From Flavobacteriales bacterium (GTDB taxonomy: Bacteria; Bacteroidota; Bacteroidia; Flavobacteriales_D; Parvicellaceae), in NCBI GenBank assembly GCA_026993705.1, contig JALWSJ010000048.1:1-8594 (forward strand): 8,594 bases of DNA, in the 5' to 3' direction. Numbering within the stretch: position 1 is the first letter of the stretch; each line of letters begins with the position of its first letter. The translations under genes were made by a program, and so were the position numbers. The notes under the pieces were generated by a model, which made no database searches, was not told the DNA's origin, and worked only from the letters and a program-made list of their open reading frames with translations. This document shows positions 7,014 through 8,594 of the stretch, piece after piece.

Positions 7014-7166
7014 TATGCGTTAGGGATAGAACGGTCTGTTTGAACTCCTTTTGGTTTGTTGCATTTATGCAAACCAAAAGAGTGAGTAGTGATAGCCCGA
7101 CCCCAATCTACAAAACAAACGTTGAGCGAAAGTGATATGTTTGTTTTGTAGATTGGGGGAACGCCC
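7014..7166 (-). repeat. Structured dispersed element, copy B, between porP/sprF and ompA genes
   Basis: Read on the minus strand, this 153 bp element starts GGGCGTTCCCCC and ends CTATCCCTAACGCATA, as copy A does. The closing pairing is 7160-7164 with 7017-7021. Hairpin 1 has perfect 20-base arms (7101-7120 and 7139-7158) around the loop ATATCACTTTCGCTCAAC. Hairpin 2 has perfect 11-base arms CTTTTGGTTTG/CAAACCAAAAG (7048-7058 and 7070-7080). It is in sense orientation with the flanking genes, begins 33 bases after the porP/sprF stop and ends 57 bases before the ompA-family ATG, so in a joint transcript it would form a large folded spacer. Confidence 0.82.
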
Positions 7167-7198
7167 TAATTATTGTTCTTTCCTAACTTCATTTTTTA

Positions 7199-8134
7199 TT
7201 AGAAATATCTTGGTGAACGTATTTTACCTTTGTCTGTGTAAATCAAGTCGTATCGCAACATAATTTCGTGTGAACCTCCGTTGTATTTAAACGTGGTGTT
7301 GGTATAACTCCAATCAAACGAATAGCCTAACGATAGTTGATCGGTTATGTTTGCACCCAATAAAACACCTAAAGCATCTCCGGTTCTGAACATTGCTCCT
7401 GCCCAAAATTTGTCATTGAACAATGCCGTTAGTGTCAAATCCGCTTCTATTGGTGCCGCAGCCGTTACTTTTATAAAAGTTGTAGGTTTTAATTTTATTT
7501 TTTGACTTTCTCCGATTGGAAATACAGTTCCCGCAATCAAGAAATAGTGTCGTTGTTCACTTGCTACGGAAGTTGTTCCGGTTGTTGTATTGGTTTTGTA
7601 ATCGTTTTCCAATAACTTCGGTGTAGATAATCCTACATAAAATTTATCGCTGTAATAGTACATTCCAAACCCGAAGTTAGGCAATAACTGACTAGCTGTA
7701 TTAGATGAAAAAGCAATATCACCACCTTCATCGGTTTTTAATCCTGCCAGTTTATTACTCATTAAATTGACTCCTCCTTTTAAACCAAAAGCTAATTTTG
7801 CTTTTTCACTCACTTTTAATTTGTAAGCAAAATCACCGTAAATTGCTGTTGTATTGGTTGGCCCAATTTTATCATTTAACACCGACAATCCTACACCTAA
7901 TTTATCATTCAGCAGTGGCGTGTGCATGGTTAACGTTTGTGTAGTTGGTGCTCCGGGGAAGCTCACCCATTGACTACGATGCAAACCTGTTATGGTAAGT
8001 GCATCTCTACTACCTGCATATCCGGAGTTTACCGCTAATGTATTAAACATATAATGCGTAAACATAGCGTCTTGTTGAGCTACGGCTCCGATACCTGACA
8101 ATAGTACTGTTACTGCTATTATTATCTTTTTCAT
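7199..8134 (-). CDS. PorP/SprF family type IX secretion membrane protein
   Basis: This 311-residue outer-membrane beta-barrel protein belongs to the PorP/SprF family. Members help export or anchor T9SS cargo, especially proteins with type B (CHU_C) sorting domains. The signal peptide is at 1-19 (MKKIIIAVTVLLSGIGAVA). The family signature follows at once: QQDAMFTHYMFNTLAVNSGYAGSR, then LHRSQWVSFPGAPTTQ. The remainder alternates as amphipathic beta-strands (GVGLSVLND, NFGFGMYYYSDKFYVGLSTP, AGAMFRTGDALGVLLGANI), and the end is aromatic (IRSPRYF), as expected for an outer-membrane barrel. The length is normal. The gene lies 73 bases downstream of the remains of a CHU_C adhesin gene, its likely former cargo, and upstream of an OmpA-family gene. 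The original promoter probably lay upstream of the adhesin, so current expression is uncertain; no clear -7/-33 pair was found directly before it. Confidence 0.93.
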   Translation of the reverse strand: MKKIIIAVTVLLSGIGAVAQQDAMFTHYMFNTLAVNSGYAGSRDALTITGLHRSQWVSFPGAPTTQTLTMHTPLLNDKLGVGLSVLNDKIGPTNTTAIYGDFAYKLKVSEKAKLAFGLKGGVNLMSNKLAGLKTDEGGDIAFSSNTASQLLPNFGFGMYYYSDKFYVGLSTPKLLENDYKTNTTTGTTSVASEQRHYFLIAGTVFPIGESQKIKLKPTTFIKVTAAAPIEADLTLTALFNDKFWAGAMFRTGDALGVLLGANITDQLSLGYSFDWSYTNTTFKYNGGSHEIMLRYDLIYTDKGKIRSPRYF

Positions 8135-8149
8135 TTTATGATTTTTTTA

Positions 8150-8177
8150 TTGGAGAGGAATTTTACTCCCTCTCCAA
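8150..8177. promoter_or_regulatory. Hairpin in the adhesin-porP/sprF intergenic spacer
   Basis: TTGGAGAGG (8150-8158) and CCTCTCCAA (8169-8177) are perfect inverted repeats around a 10-base loop, 15 bases upstream of the porP/sprF start codon. In minus-strand transcripts an A-rich run follows rather than U, so it does not look like a terminator. A weaker hairpin (GGTAAT 8182-8187 with ATTACC 8199-8204) lies next to it. A role in mRNA processing or in setting the adhesin to PorP ratio is inference. Confidence 0.5.
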
Positions 8178-8207
8178 ATTTGGTAATTATCTCTTTTTAT
8201 TACCTAA

Positions 8208-8366
8208 TTAACGGTTCAAATACACGTATTCTTTCGTTGGTTTTATCGTTTCACCATCTACTCGACTTATCTGAGCTTCAAAGATATAGAAATATATATC
8301 AACCGGCAAGTCTTCTCCTCCGAATGTTACTCCGAAGATATTTTTACCGTTCCAGTTGTTTTGGTA
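8208..8366 (-). pseudogene. 3' remnant of an adhesin gene with T9SS type B (CHU_C) sorting domain
   Basis: The frame from 8366 to the TAA at 8208-8210 encodes 52 residues: YQNNWNGKNIFG, then GEDLPVDIYFYIFE, ending KEYVYLNR. This is the second half of the gliding-motility-associated C-terminal domain, which normally reads rWG..vy...dYqN.WdG....LP.GTYyYil...G.vyl.R and ends near VYLNR. The first half of the domain, including the RWG motif, and the whole adhesin upstream are missing. The break falls exactly where the palindromic repeat begins (8367). The frame runs 14 codons further into the repeat until an in-frame TAA (8409-8411), with no ATG, so no product is expected. Its place just before porP/sprF is where the cognate adhesin normally lies. 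Confidence 0.85.
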
Positions 8367-8478
8367 ATACCATTTGAATATTGAAAAGAGACGAAAAAAA
8401 AGTGAATTTTAGTTTTCTTAGACAATGAATAAAATCTTTGCATAGCCTTAGCTATGGAAATATTTTTAAAGATGGATA
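8367..8478. repeat. Palindromic repeat, second copy, truncated by IS66
   Basis: The copy starts ATACCATTT, as the complete copy at 4243 does. It runs through the hairpin tip CATAGC-CTTA-GCTATG (8441-8456) and stops after GATGGATA (8471-8478). In the complete copy the sequence continues for another 49 bases; here the IS66 terminal repeat follows instead. The repeat disrupts a T9SS adhesin gene and is itself disrupted by the insertion sequence. Confidence 0.82.
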
Positions 8479-8594
8479 GTAAGCGTACGGTAAAGTACAT
8501 GTTATTCGTTATTGAGTTCTTTCCAATTTTGAGGAAATAACTCAAATAATTTATTTGCTTTATGTTCTGGAATACGGTTCAATACATCAAGTAG
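8479..8594 (-). mobile_element. IS66-family insertion sequence, transposase-distal end (runs off the window)
   Basis: The element ends at 8479 with GTAAGCGTACGG on the plus strand. IS66-family terminal repeats typically begin GTAA, often GTAAGCG. Homology with the palindromic repeat stops exactly at this base, which supports the boundary. IS66 elements make 8-base target duplications; GATGGATA (8471-8478) is the candidate on this side, and the other side is outside the window. Confidence 0.8.
8502..8594 (-). CDS. IS66-family transposase, C-terminal end (partial)
   Basis: The last 30 codons of a transposase run in from the right edge and end at TAA 8502-8504. The peptide LLDVLNRIPEHKANKLFELF followed by PQNWKELNNE matches the C-terminal tail of IS66-family transposases, which usually reads (W)L.dVL.Ri..h..n...eLLP.nW. 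The stop lies 23 bases inside the element's end, as is normal for the family. The rest, including the DDE catalytic residues, lies outside the window, so it cannot be judged whether the transposase is intact. Confidence 0.8.
   Translation of the reverse strand, partial: LLDVLNRIPEHKANKLFELFPQNWKELNNE

Noticed and set aside
8150..8177. Hairpin before porP/sprF read as an intrinsic terminator
   Set aside because: On the minus strand the hairpin is followed by an A-rich run rather than U, and on the plus strand no U tract follows the second arm.
8138..8377. A 79-codon plus-strand frame antisense to the adhesin remnant
   Set aside because: It is antisense to recognisable CHU_C coding sequence and has no family features.
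8327..8545. A 72-codon minus-strand frame starting MSYFLKIG
   Set aside because: It crosses the IS66 end, the palindromic repeat and the CHU_C remnant in the wrong frame; the TTGTVKISSE end is an out-of-frame reading of the sorting-domain codons.

Overview
The window looks like a low-GC member of the Bacteroidota, most likely the class Flavobacteriia. The evidence is a type IX secretion (T9SS) type A sorting domain, a PorP/SprF protein, a PorE-like OmpA-family lipoprotein-like protein, a fragment of a type B (CHU_C) sorting domain, TAnnTTTG-type -7 promoter elements, and start codons without strong Shine-Dalgarno sequences. All recognisable protein genes lie on the minus strand.

Layout by transcription, right to left. 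At 8479-8594 is the end of an IS66-family insertion sequence: the last 30 codons of its transposase and its terminal repeat. It sits inside a ~110 bp imperfect-palindrome repeat (8367-8478). That repeat in turn has cut off the 5' part of a T9SS-secreted adhesin gene, of which only the last 52 codons remain (8208-8366). Next come an intact porP/sprF-family gene (7199-8134) and an OmpA-family gene with TPR, beta-propeller, carboxypeptidase-regulatory-like and OmpA_C regions (4689-6956). An adhesin with a type B sorting domain, PorP/SprF and OmpA is a familiar flavobacterial gene trio; here the adhesin is destroyed and the two envelope partners remain.

The 642 bp intergenic stretch 4047-4688 holds a second, complete copy of the palindromic repeat (4243-4401), a structured dispersed element (4420-4560) and a short repeat fragment. 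A second copy of the structured element (7014-7166) lies in opposite orientation between porP and ompA. The two copies share single-stranded blocks and a hairpin loop, but one hairpin stem has entirely different sequence in each copy while staying paired. This is the strongest unexplained signal in the window.

From 4046 to 2046 runs a compact sulfur operon: a CstB-like persulfide dioxygenase/sulfurtransferase (metallo-beta-lactamase plus two rhodanese domains), a small heavy-metal-associated (CxxC) protein and a single-domain rhodanese. It has a good -7 element, no -33 element, and a perfect 14 bp palindrome centred about 41 bp upstream of the inferred transcription start, which suggests activation by a dimeric regulator. 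The operon ends in a perfect inverted-repeat terminator (1980-2020). The distal arm of that terminator supplies the -33 element of the next gene, a 604-residue secreted T9SS protein (110-1924) that ends before a second bidirectional terminator (34-70).
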